Shown here piece after piece: positions 29,024 through 36,598 of a DNA stretch of 64,000 nucleotides (the stretch's first letter is position 1; every line of letters begins with the position of its first letter). Made by a program: the position numbers and the translations under genes. Source of the stretch: Oceanobacillus sp. CFH 90083 (GTDB lineage: Bacteria > Bacillota > Bacilli > Bacillales > Amphibacillaceae); the NCBI RefSeq assembly GCF_009389585.1, contig NZ_VIYG01000002.1, positions 124,001 to 188,000 on the forward strand. The letters run 5' to 3'. The notes under the pieces are model-generated. The model ran no database searches and had not been told where the DNA came from. It worked only from the letters and a program-made list of their open reading frames with translations.

Positions 29024-29285
29024 TTTTTAAGCCAAAAAATAAAGATATTGGCATATCGAATATCTTACGTTACTTATACTATAACGGATTATTTATTTTT
29101 TCGCAATATATTTAACGACTTTTTGTAAGGGGTTTCAAATTATTGCTATATTGTTACATGTAGTCCATCTGTGGACTGCAAAAAAAAAAGACACCGTGCC
29201 CCCTCATTCCTTAGTTATTGTTTTGGTTCAAGAAGACGACTTTCTTCTATATTAATGCATGCTTAATTTGAGAAGTTCATAAAAG

Positions 29286-29323
29286 TCGTAATCATTCCTA
29301 TTTACAAATGGTAATCCTTACGA
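29286..29323 (+). promoter_or_regulatory. Two Zur-box-like sites before znuC
   Basis: TCGTAATCATTCCTA (29286-29300) and TGGTAATCCTTACGA (29309-29323) each resemble the Zur box TCGTAATnATTACGA, one imperfect on the right arm and the other on the left. They end about 65 bases before znuC, in the promoter region of an operon that itself encodes a Zur-like repressor. The rest of 29024-29285 holds no gene. Confidence 0.75.
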
Positions 29324-29388
29324 TATTATAGATGAAGTACTCCCACAGAGTACGTTCAATTATTGTTTTAAATGAATGGAGGATGACG

Positions 29389-30138
29389 ATGACAACACCT
29401 GTTGTGTCCATGTCAAATATTAACTTCCATTATGAATCTCGTAAAGTCTTGGATGATATCAATTTTGAAATTCCCCAAGGAGCTTTCATGGGGTTAGTAG
29501 GACCGAATGGCGGAGGAAAAACCACATTGATCCGGCTGATCCTCGGCTTAGAAAAACAAGAAACGGGAGAAATAATGGTTTTTGGGCAGTCTATTCAAAA
29601 ACTTAAAAATAGAGCTCGAATTGGCTTTGTCTCACAAAAAGCAAATACATTTAATAAAGGATTTCCTGCAACTGTTTATGAAGTCGTTGCTTCCGGACTT
29701 ACTGCACAGCTTGGCTATTTGAAATTTTTAACAAAAAAAGACAAGCAAAAAGTTCATGAAGCCATTGCACAGGTTGGTATGACAGAGTATACCAAGCAAA
29801 ATATCGGAAATTTGTCTGGAGGCCAGCAGCAGCGTATCTTTATTGCACGCGCCCTGGTCAGTGATCCTGAGCTGATTATTCTGGACGAACCGACTGTAGG
29901 AATTGACTATGAAAATGTGAAGAAATTTTATGAACTGCTTTATAAGCTGAATACAGAATTCAAAAAAACATTACTGCTGGTAACACATGATACAGGCACA
30001 ATGACCGAGTATGCAACCGATATTGTCTGCTTAAATAAAACCATGCATTTTCACGGAAATCCTGATGAATATGCATTGCTTACAGAAGCTGACTTTTCGC
30101 AAATTTATGGTCATCCAGTCAGTCTTGTTACGCATTAA
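29389..30138 (+). CDS. znuC: Zinc ABC transporter ATP-binding protein ZnuC
   Basis: 249 aa from ATG 29389, six bases after GGAGG; the upstream open frame from 29332 is leader. Walker A GPNGGGKTT (about residues 38-46), signature LSGGQQQRIFIARAL (about 138-152), Walker B LIILDEPTVGID. Sequence style (HGNPDEYALLTEADFSQIYGHPV ending, quoted in part: GHPVSLVTH) fits metal-type AdcC/ZnuC ATPases. First gene of znuC-znuB-zur. Confidence 0.9.
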   Translation: MTTPVVSMSNINFHYESRKVLDDINFEIPQGAFMGLVGPNGGGKTTLIRLILGLEKQETGEIMVFGQSIQKLKNRARIGFVSQKANTFNKGFPATVYEVVASGLTAQLGYLKFLTKKDKQKVHEAIAQVGMTEYTKQNIGNLSGGQQQRIFIARALVSDPELIILDEPTVGIDYENVKKFYELLYKLNTEFKKTLLLVTHDTGTMTEYATDIVCLNKTMHFHGNPDEYALLTEADFSQIYGHPVSLVTH

Positions 30139-30159
30139 TTCATCGTTGGAGGAAAGACC

Positions 30160-30984
30160 ATGCTTTTAGACTTTTTAACTTACCCCTTTTTAAGGTACAC
30201 ATTTCTCACGGGGATCTTGATCGGGATGATCGCACCACTGCTCGGAACCTTTATCGTTGTGAGACGGCAATCGTTAATAGCAGACGCCCTTTCACATGTT
30301 ACCTTAGCCGGAATTTCATTCGGTTTGATGGCTGAGAAAAAATATGGATGGGTTATCTCGCCGATATATAGCGGCATGATATTTTCTGTGATCGGCTCAA
30401 TCTTTATTGAAAAACTGCGTACCGTATATAAGGCTTATCAGGAAATCTCCATCCCTATTATTTTATCTGCGGGCGTCGGCTTAAGTGTTATCTTCATTTC
30501 TATTGCTGATGGCTTTAACACAGATTTATTCAACTATCTATTTGGCTCTGTATCTGCCGTCACTGTAAATGATTTTTATGTCATTGCCGGAATAACTATT
30601 TTTGTTCTTGTTATTATCTGGCTCTTTTTTAAGGAATTATTTACGATGTCTTTTGATGAAGAGCAGGCAACTATTGCCGGTCTGCATGTAAAATGGGTCA
30701 ATATGCTATTTATCATTCTGACAGCTCTTGTTATTGCTGCTTCTATCCGTATTGTCGGGGTATTATTAGTTTCTGCTTTAATGACTTTACCAGTTGCGGC
30801 AAGCATGCGGATTGCGAAAGGTTTTAAACAAATGATATTCCTATCGATTCTTTTTGGTGAAATTGCAGTTATATTCGGGATTATTTCCGGATACTATTTA
30901 GATATCCCGCCAGGTGGTACCATTGTAATGACATCAATCATTATTTTATTAATCGCTATAGGAATGAAAAAACTACGAAAATAA
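30160..30984 (+). CDS. znuB: Zinc ABC transporter permease ZnuB
   Basis: 274 aa ABC-3-type permease with eight or so membrane helices. Conserved GTFIVVRRQSLIADALSHVTLAGI (in parts: VVRRQSLIADALSH) is the hallmark of the ZnuB/AdcB/MntB family. GGAGGAAAG precedes ATG 30160. Imports zinc together with ZnuC; no binding protein gene is adjacent, so ZnuA must be elsewhere. Confidence 0.9.
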   Translation: MLLDFLTYPFLRYTFLTGILIGMIAPLLGTFIVVRRQSLIADALSHVTLAGISFGLMAEKKYGWVISPIYSGMIFSVIGSIFIEKLRTVYKAYQEISIPIILSAGVGLSVIFISIADGFNTDLFNYLFGSVSAVTVNDFYVIAGITIFVLVIIWLFFKELFTMSFDEEQATIAGLHVKWVNMLFIILTALVIAASIRIVGVLLVSALMTLPVAASMRIAKGFKQMIFLSILFGEIAVIFGIISGYYLDIPPGGTIVMTSIIILLIAIGMKKLRK

Positions 30985-30999
30985 ACGGAGGTTTTTGCG

Positions 31000-31413
31000 A
31001 TGAATCTTCAAGAGGCTATCAACGTTTTAAAAGAAAAAGGGTATAAAACAACTGGAAAACGGAAGGATATCTTAGAATTCTTTTCATCAAAGGATGGATA
31101 TCGCCCCGCAAAAGATTTAATTGCTCATCTCGAAAAGAAATACGGTGCAATCAGCTTTGATACGATCTATCGTAACCTGCACTTATACCATGATTTAGGA
31201 ATATTAGAAAAAACAGATTTAGAGGGTGAAAAACACTTTCGGCTCAGCTGCAGCCATCATCATCATCACCATTTTATTTGCAGGGATTGCGGCAAAACAA
31301 AAGAAATTGAAGTCTGTCCTATGGATACGGCTTTGGCTGAACTGACAAATTATGAAATTGATGATCATAAATTTGAGATTTACGGAAGATGCCCTTCCTG
31401 TCTGAATGCCTAA
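31000..31413 (+). CDS. zur: Fur-family repressor, probable Zur
   Basis: 137 aa Fur-family protein with winged helix (KTTGKRKDILEFF, FDTIYRNL at about 53-60) and metal sites: a run of six histidines at about 83-88 (SCSHHHHHHFICRDCG) and two CxxC pairs (CRDC, CPSC) for structural zinc. Last in the zinc uptake operon, whose promoter has Zur-like boxes, so autoregulatory zinc control is likely. ATG 31000 is preceded by GGAGG. Confidence 0.9.
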   Translation: MNLQEAINVLKEKGYKTTGKRKDILEFFSSKDGYRPAKDLIAHLEKKYGAISFDTIYRNLHLYHDLGILEKTDLEGEKHFRLSCSHHHHHHFICRDCGKTKEIEVCPMDTALAELTNYEIDDHKFEIYGRCPSCLNA

Positions 31414-31415
31414 AC

Positions 31416-31450
31416 TTTTGATAGGATGAATCATCACAGCCTATCTTAGG
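31416..31450 (+). terminator. Hairpin after zur
   Basis: GATAGG (31419-31424) pairs with CCTATC (31440-31445) just after the zur stop codon. It lacks a strong T-run, so termination is only probable. Confidence 0.4.
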
Positions 31451-31584
31451 CAGTCCTGTACTTTTCAAACTTGTCTTGCCAATTTTCTTTATGATTTGAC
31501 AAACTTTTTTGGGAATTACTATTTCTTTATACTGAAAAGTTATGTATACTACTTTTAGAACAATTATATTAGGAGCAGAGTGGT

Positions 31585-32037
31585 ATGCGTAAAAGTAGTA
31601 GATTTCGATTTTTATTATTATTCATCGCAGGAATTGTTTTTATTGTATTTGTTTTAGTAATGCAAAGACAATTTAACAATCCGGATTTTGACTTTGAGAG
31701 TGAAGCAGTTGAAGTAAACAAGATAGAAAACGAGGATGAGCCTGAAGAGGAAGCAGATGAAGACACTGGTACAAAGGATGAGTCCGAATCATCTGAAGAA
31801 CAAGCCGAGGAAACAGAAGCCGGCTCCGATCATTCTAACGGAGAGGATTATGAGGTTACAGCAGATTTATTAAATATTCGCAGTGGCCCCAACGCAGACA
31901 GTCAGGTCGTAGCAACGCTAAGTACAGGCGATATTGTTCAAATTATCGGTGAAGAAGATGAGTATGAATGGGTTGAGGTCAGTTATGAAGATGTCACTGG
32001 CTATGCAAATGCTGGATACCTGGAGCCTGTTGAATAA
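31585..32037 (+). CDS. Membrane-anchored bacterial SH3-domain protein
   Basis: 150 aa. An N-terminal uncleaved signal anchor (FLLLFIAGIVFIVFVLVM, about residues 9-26) is followed by about 55 strongly acidic residues and a C-terminal SH3 type 3 domain (VTADLLNIRSGPN, GDIVQII, VTGYANAGYLEPV; about 90-150). Such domains bind wall peptidoglycan or peptides; the partner is unknown. ATG 31585 follows AGGAGC. Single-gene unit. Confidence 0.85.
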   Translation: MRKSSRFRFLLLFIAGIVFIVFVLVMQRQFNNPDFDFESEAVEVNKIENEDEPEEEADEDTGTKDESESSEEQAEETEAGSDHSNGEDYEVTADLLNIRSGPNADSQVVATLSTGDIVQIIGEEDEYEWVEVSYEDVTGYANAGYLEPVE

Positions 32038-32102
32038 TAATAAAGCTTAGATAACCCCGAACTCTTGAAGGATAGGGTCATCTATATTTCATGTCCTTTT
32101 AG

Positions 32103-32170
32103 AAAAGCCAAACTGATGTTCCTGCCTATCTATCAGATAGACAAAGGGATCAGCCTGGCTTTTTTATATT
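32103..32170 (+). terminator. Terminator after the SH3-domain gene
   Basis: AAAAGCC...AACTGAT pairs with ATCAG..TGGCTTTT (about 32103-32115 with 32150-32165), ending in TTTTTTAT. Confidence 0.6.
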
Positions 32171-32191
32171 TCAAACTACTGCTTCTTCTAT

Positions 32192-32998
32192 TTAATCCAA
32201 TACGGTTTCTAAAACTTTTCTTTCTTCATGATCCAGCATATTCTTTAAAATAACTTCTTCTACCTCTTTGTTCATTTCTGCCTCCAATGTTTTAGAAGCT
32301 GGCGCCTCGCCAACAATGAAAATTCGTTTCCACTTTCTATCTTTTGCCTGCTTATCCAGCCTGGAGGCAATACTTTTATACCAGCGATATTGATTCGCTG
32401 CATAACGACCATGGAACAAATCTCTTTGTACGTTACTTGCTCCAAGACCTTGCTTCGCTCTGCCATGCCGAGGGCCTTGTTTCATCTTCCAGGTATCTTC
32501 TTCTACATCTAATTCATATTCTGCCATATCCTCGACTTGATTTAGATTACTATCAATCAGCTTAACCTGATTTTGCTGTACAAGAATAATTCCCATTTTT
32601 GGATACTTTTCTGACAAGGCCTTTAATTGATCCAAAACAGGTGTTTCTTGCCATGCAAATTCATTATCCAGACGCATCTGGACACGCTCAGCAAACCAGA
32701 CATCTCCGTCGGCAGAAGCTATAATAATAATTCCCCGCATGACATTTCTTTCTATTTCATCTATAAATTTTTCCACTCGCTTTTTCACTTTTCTATAATT
32801 TCTAAGCTCTTCTTCATTATTTCCTTCTTTTAAATAATGCTCAAAGTTATTCAATCCATTTTTTAAATGAATTTTCCACTCTCCGTCTTGCTGGTCCGGG
32901 TCGCTCAAATCTGTATTCAGGTACATTGTAAATATTTTATTCGTTCCAGTTCCTCTGACATTCTCCAAATCTTTCACAATACCTTGAATATCCTTCAT
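32192..32998 (-). CDS. VLRF1/aeRF1-type ribosome-associated protein
   Basis: 268 aa, soluble, resembling the bacterial aeRF1-type (baeRF/VLRF1) proteins, relatives of archaeal-eukaryal release factor 1 proposed to act in ribosome rescue. Seen: TMYLNTDLS at the N-terminus, GIIIIASADGDVWFAERV (quoted part: IIIIASADGDVWFAE), a PRHGRAKQGLGASN stretch near 185-198 in the place of the family's variable GxxQ-like loop, then WKRIFIVGEAPASKTLE. No neighbour hints at its role. Family call is from general similarity. Confidence 0.7.
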   Translation of the reverse strand: MKDIQGIVKDLENVRGTGTNKIFTMYLNTDLSDPDQQDGEWKIHLKNGLNNFEHYLKEGNNEEELRNYRKVKKRVEKFIDEIERNVMRGIIIIASADGDVWFAERVQMRLDNEFAWQETPVLDQLKALSEKYPKMGIILVQQNQVKLIDSNLNQVEDMAEYELDVEEDTWKMKQGPRHGRAKQGLGASNVQRDLFHGRYAANQYRWYKSIASRLDKQAKDRKWKRIFIVGEAPASKTLEAEMNKEVEEVILKNMLDHEERKVLETVLD

Positions 32999-33144
32999 GA
33001 TAAACCTCCTCTAAATCAATATGTATTTTATGTGTAACCGAAATAAAAAGAGGTTAAACTTTCATCTTAAAATATCACTTAGATTTCACATTTTATTACT
33101 AATAACCGTCCGTAGAACTCCCGCTGATTGAAGTTTTGTTTTAT

Positions 33145-33192
33145 ATAATCAAAAAAAGGAAAGGGATTCACTCCCCTTCCTTTTTTGATTAT
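33145..33192. terminator. Bidirectional terminator downstream of the CorC-like gene
   Basis: Stem AATCAAAAAAAGGAAAGGGA with TCCCCTTCCTTTTTTGATT around a five-base loop; T-runs on both strands. It terminates the gene at 33218. The 150 bases up to 32999 hold only weak sequence, including a possible degenerate mini-copy of the short transposon-like repeat near 33105-33143. Confidence 0.85.
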
Positions 33193-33217
33193 ATCGATTT
33201 TGATTTATGCAGATTTT

Positions 33218-34540
33218 TTATTCCTGTTCAAGCTGCTGTTCTTCGGATACCTTCGTGATCTTCACTCTTTTAATCTGATACCCATCTTTTTCAACAAGCG
33301 TAAATGCATAACCCTCAAATTCCATAACCGTGCCTACCTCTGCTTCAAGGTTATGAGTAAAAAACCAGCCGCCAATTGTATCTACTTCATCATCTTCTAA
33401 AGTGATACCCAGCTTCTGATTAATATCATCCAAGCTGACCCGGCCTGCCACTAAATAAGTAGTGTCATCAATTGTTTCAAAGTCAGGTACTTCATCTTCA
33501 TCAAATTCATCCCGAATATCTCCAACGATTTCTTCCAAAATATCCTCAACCGTCACTAACCCTGCTGTACCACCATATTCGTCATTTACAATCGCCATGT
33601 GAATACGTTCCTTTTGCATTTTTAAAAGGAGCTGACGAATCGGTGTTGCTTCGGAAATATGAATAATTGGACGAATATAATCTTCAATCGTTGCCGGCTC
33701 ATCATTACTTAGTTTCCCAGTAAATATTTCCTTTAAATTCACCAGACCAATAATATTGTCTTTATCCTCATCCGCAACTGGATAACGGGTAAATTGACCC
33801 TCGCGAACAATCTCCATATTTTCCTCAAAACTATCTTCCATCGAAAAATAAATCATTTCTGTTCTCGGTGTCATAATTTCTCTCGCTACCCGTTCATCAA
33901 AATCAAATATATTGTTTACATACATCATTTCAGATTGATTGATTTCACCGCTTTTATAGCTGTCAGCCAAAATTAAGCGCAGTTCTTCTTCAGTATGCGT
34001 TTCTTCATGTCCACTCATTGGTTTTAAACCAACTGCTCTGGTTAATAATCGTGCTGAACCATTCAATAACCAAATAAATGGGAACAACAGGCGGTAGAAC
34101 CAGGTTAGCGGACGAGCTACAGCTAGTGTTACCTGTTCTGCTTTTTGGATTGCTAATGTTTTCGGAGCCAGCTCTCCGACAACGACATGCAGGAATGTTG
34201 CAATCAGGAATGAAATAACAATGGAAAGCGTTGTAACAAGACCCGCCCCGATATTAAATTCCTCCAATAGCGGATGTAACATTCTCTCAAATGTCGGCTC
34301 TGCTAAACGTCCGATTCCAAGTGCTGTAATCGTAATTCCTAATTGACAGGCGGATAAATATTCATCAAGATGCGTAACGACTTTCTTCGCTGCCGCAGCT
34401 GATCCTTTTCCCGCTGCAATATGGGGCTCCAGTTGTGTACTTCGAATTTTTACAATAGCAAACTCTGACATAACAAAAAAAGCAGTTAATGCGATCAAAA
34501 TAGCAACCGCAAATAAATTAATCATGGTCGATATGTCCAA
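33218..34540 (-). CDS. CorC/HlyC (CNNM) family CBS-domain membrane protein
   Basis: 440 aa. Three to four membrane segments form the DUF21/CNNM domain (residues 1-about 180), followed by a CBS pair (about 200-340, REIMTPRTEMI and DEYGGTAGLVTVEDILEEIVG) and a CorC_HlyC C-terminal domain (GWFFTHNLEAEVG). The family includes Mg2+ exporters such as B. subtilis YhdP/YugS relatives; cargo here is unproved. Start is TTG 34540; its ribosome site is oddly distant (see the leader entry). Confidence 0.9.
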   Translation of the reverse strand: MDISTMINLFAVAILIALTAFFVMSEFAIVKIRSTQLEPHIAAGKGSAAAAKKVVTHLDEYLSACQLGITITALGIGRLAEPTFERMLHPLLEEFNIGAGLVTTLSIVISFLIATFLHVVVGELAPKTLAIQKAEQVTLAVARPLTWFYRLLFPFIWLLNGSARLLTRAVGLKPMSGHEETHTEEELRLILADSYKSGEINQSEMMYVNNIFDFDERVAREIMTPRTEMIYFSMEDSFEENMEIVREGQFTRYPVADEDKDNIIGLVNLKEIFTGKLSNDEPATIEDYIRPIIHISEATPIRQLLLKMQKERIHMAIVNDEYGGTAGLVTVEDILEEIVGDIRDEFDEDEVPDFETIDDTTYLVAGRVSLDDINQKLGITLEDDEVDTIGGWFFTHNLEAEVGTVMEFEGYAFTLVEKDGYQIKRVKITKVSEEQQLEQE

Positions 34541-34581
34541 TTAAGATCCTTGCGCAAATTTGTGCAAGGATTTCACCTCCT
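34538..34581 (-). promoter_or_regulatory. Leader with distant ribosome site, hairpin and 8-codon ORF
   Basis: The only strong AGGAGG (34576-34581) lies about 35 bases before TTG 34540. Between them is a stem ATCCTTGC (34564-34571 complement) with GCAAGGAT (34546-34553 complement). A TTG eight bases after AGGAGG opens an 8-codon frame (MHKFAQGS) whose TAA directly touches the TTG start of the gene in the same frame. Either the hairpin folds the ribosome site close to the start, or a leader peptide is translated and ribosomes restart. Confidence 0.5.
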
Positions 34582-34884
34582 GAAATTTTAAATATTATTC
34601 GTTTGTTATTAAGGTTTCTTTCTAATTGCTTCCACACGCAGATAATCCAAATGATTAGGCTCAATGGATACCATCGTATGCTGATTATATATTATTATTG
34701 AGTTCCATATTACCTTCCCATCGAATCACCCTCTCTCTTACCTTTATTATAATAGATAATGGCGTACTATGTCTACTTGTCTATAAAAGTGCTGCAAATA
34801 AATACAATATATAGCCAGCCAGTAAAAAGGCGGCTGTATTGGATAGCAGCTGCCTTTTTTACTCTTACCTTATCAATTAATCTT
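34541..34884. other. Intergenic region between CorC-like and BCCT genes
   Basis: Apart from the leader above and the terminator at 34824-34860 no gene is seen; AT-rich sequence around 34640-34760 should hold the CorC-like promoter on the minus strand. Confidence 0.5.
34824..34860 (-). terminator. Terminator of the BCCT transporter gene
   Basis: AAAAAGGC-G-GCTG with CAGC-T-GCCTTTTTT around a nine-base loop; T-run on both strands, 25 bases beyond the BCCT stop. Confidence 0.75.
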
Positions 34885-36381
34885 TCATCTATCTTTTTCT
34901 TCTCTTTGCAGAATTTTAATAAAGGAAATCATCAGGATGATAATAATTACTACGAAGGGTAATGCTGATGTAAGAGAGGCTGTCTGCAGTGCATTTAATC
35001 CTCCCGCAACTAAAAGGACAACAGCAATCGCTGTAATCAAGCCGCCCCAGATAAATTTCGTAATTAATGCTGGATTCAAGCTTCCCTTCGATGTCATACT
35101 CCCTAAAATATATGTTGCAGAATCAGCTGAGGTCACAAGAAATGTAAAAATAAGAACAATTGCCATAAGGGAGGTAATTGTACTCAGCGGTAACGTCCCA
35201 AATGTTTCAAATAATGCTACAGCTAAATCATGATCTACAGCTTCAGCAATCATTGTTCCATTTCTTAAATCACTGTACAGGCTTGTTCCTCCAAAAACAG
35301 CAATCCATATACAGGCTATGGCAGGAGAGGTCACTAGAACACCAAAGATATATTGACGAATCGTACGCCCTCTTGACACACGCGCTACAAATGCACCAAC
35401 AAATGGGGACCATGAAATTGCCCAAGCCCAATAGAAAATAGTCCAATCAATTACCCAATTATCTCCTGTGTATGGCGTTAAACGCAAGCTATATTCTACA
35501 AAATTTGTTAAGTAATCACCTAAGCCTAATACAAATGTTTCTAAAATAAATACAGTTGGTCCAGCCAGAAAAACAAAAATAAGCAAGATTAAACAAAATG
35601 ATAAATTAATGGTACTTAACCACTTCATTCCGCGATTCACACCACTGACAGATGAACCTAAATAAACAAGTAGCATGGCTAATGCAATCACAATTTGCAT
35701 CCACACACCGTCAGGCAATCCAAATACTGATGATAAGCCGCCGCTCATTTGCATAATTCCTAGTCCTAGTGAAGTCGCAACTCCCATAACAGTAGCAATT
35801 ACCGCAAGTGAGTTTATCGAAGTAGCTGTAATTGGATTATTTCCCATAACAGGTTTTACAGCTGTTGAAATTAACCCATCTTTTCCTTTACGAAATTGTA
35901 AATAAGCAATAACAAGTCCAACTAACGCAAAAACAGACCATTGGCTGATTCCCCAATTAAAAAAAGCATATCCCATAGCTACTCTTGCAGCTTCTTCTGT
36001 TTGTGCCTCTAATCCAGGGAATGGTGTATCAAAAAAGTGACTCATTGGCTCTGCTACACCCCAGAACACAAGTCCAGAACCAAAACCTGTAGAAAAAAGC
36101 ATCCCGATCCAGGGAAAGAAGCCAAATTCCGGCTTTGAATTTTTTGGCCCCAATTTTATTTTGCCGTACTTACTTATGGAGATCCCAATTAAAAAAACAA
36201 CAAAGACAAAAACAGAGAGAAGATAAAACCATCCAAAATTTTGTGTTGTAAAATCAAATAACCTCGTTGCTATGACTTGAAAACCTGTTGGATTTACAGC
36301 ACCGATAATAACCAAAGCTAAAATCACAGATGCTGAAATAAAGAATACAGGATTTAAAAAGCTTTTACTATTTTTTCTCAT
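34885..36381 (-). CDS. BCCT-family osmolyte transporter (betaine/choline/carnitine)
   Basis: 498 aa with twelve membrane segments. BCCT landmarks: GFGSGLVFWGVAEPMSHF (about residues 97-114), the aromatic substrate box WAWAISWSPFVGAFVARVSRGRT (in parts: YWAWAISWSPFVG, ARVSRGRTIRQ; about 315-340) and LVTSADSATYILG (about 413-425). Imports a compatible solute with Na+ or H+, fitting a salt-tolerant organism. OpuD- or BetT/EcuT-like; the substrate cannot be decided here. Single gene with terminator. Confidence 0.93.
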   Translation of the reverse strand: MRKNSKSFLNPVFFISASVILALVIIGAVNPTGFQVIATRLFDFTTQNFGWFYLLSVFVFVVFLIGISISKYGKIKLGPKNSKPEFGFFPWIGMLFSTGFGSGLVFWGVAEPMSHFFDTPFPGLEAQTEEAARVAMGYAFFNWGISQWSVFALVGLVIAYLQFRKGKDGLISTAVKPVMGNNPITATSINSLAVIATVMGVATSLGLGIMQMSGGLSSVFGLPDGVWMQIVIALAMLLVYLGSSVSGVNRGMKWLSTINLSFCLILLIFVFLAGPTVFILETFVLGLGDYLTNFVEYSLRLTPYTGDNWVIDWTIFYWAWAISWSPFVGAFVARVSRGRTIRQYIFGVLVTSPAIACIWIAVFGGTSLYSDLRNGTMIAEAVDHDLAVALFETFGTLPLSTITSLMAIVLIFTFLVTSADSATYILGSMTSKGSLNPALITKFIWGGLITAIAVVLLVAGGLNALQTASLTSALPFVVIIIILMISFIKILQREEKDR

Positions 36382-36433
36382 ACTTCTATCCTTTCTATAT
36401 TTTTTTGAGAGACTGGAATATATACTACTATTC

Positions 36434-36469
36434 CCAATAACCAGGATAGTAAACTATCCTGGTTATTGG
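36434..36469. promoter_or_regulatory. Perfect 16-bp inverted repeat upstream of the BCCT gene
   Basis: CCAATAACCAGGATAG (36434-36449), four-base spacer TAAA, then its exact complement CTATCCTGGTTATTGG (36454-36469). It begins about 50 bases before the BCCT start on the minus strand, without a T-run, so an operator or mRNA leader hairpin is more likely than a terminator. Confidence 0.5.
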
Positions 36470-36541
36470 CATATATTATTTTAGAACCACAGTAGACCCC
36501 GTCTTATTCATGCAAATGATATGTATATGATTACGAACAAT

Positions 36542-36576
36542 AAAAAAAGCCCTCACACGAAGCGCTTCTTCATGTA
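36542..36576 (-). terminator. Terminator of the NlpC/P60 gene
   Basis: Imperfect stem around CACGAAG-CGCTT-CTTCATG (36557-36574 region) followed on the minus strand by GGGCTTTTTTTA. It sits 23 bases beyond the stop codon. Confidence 0.65.
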
Positions 36577-36598
36577 AAGACTTTTGGTAAAATGATTA

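Noticed and set aside
33100-33144. Possible fourth copy of the short transposon-like element
   Set aside because: Only two short blocks resemble the ends (CTCCCGC and GATTGAAGTTTTGTTTTAT); too weak to list as a copy.
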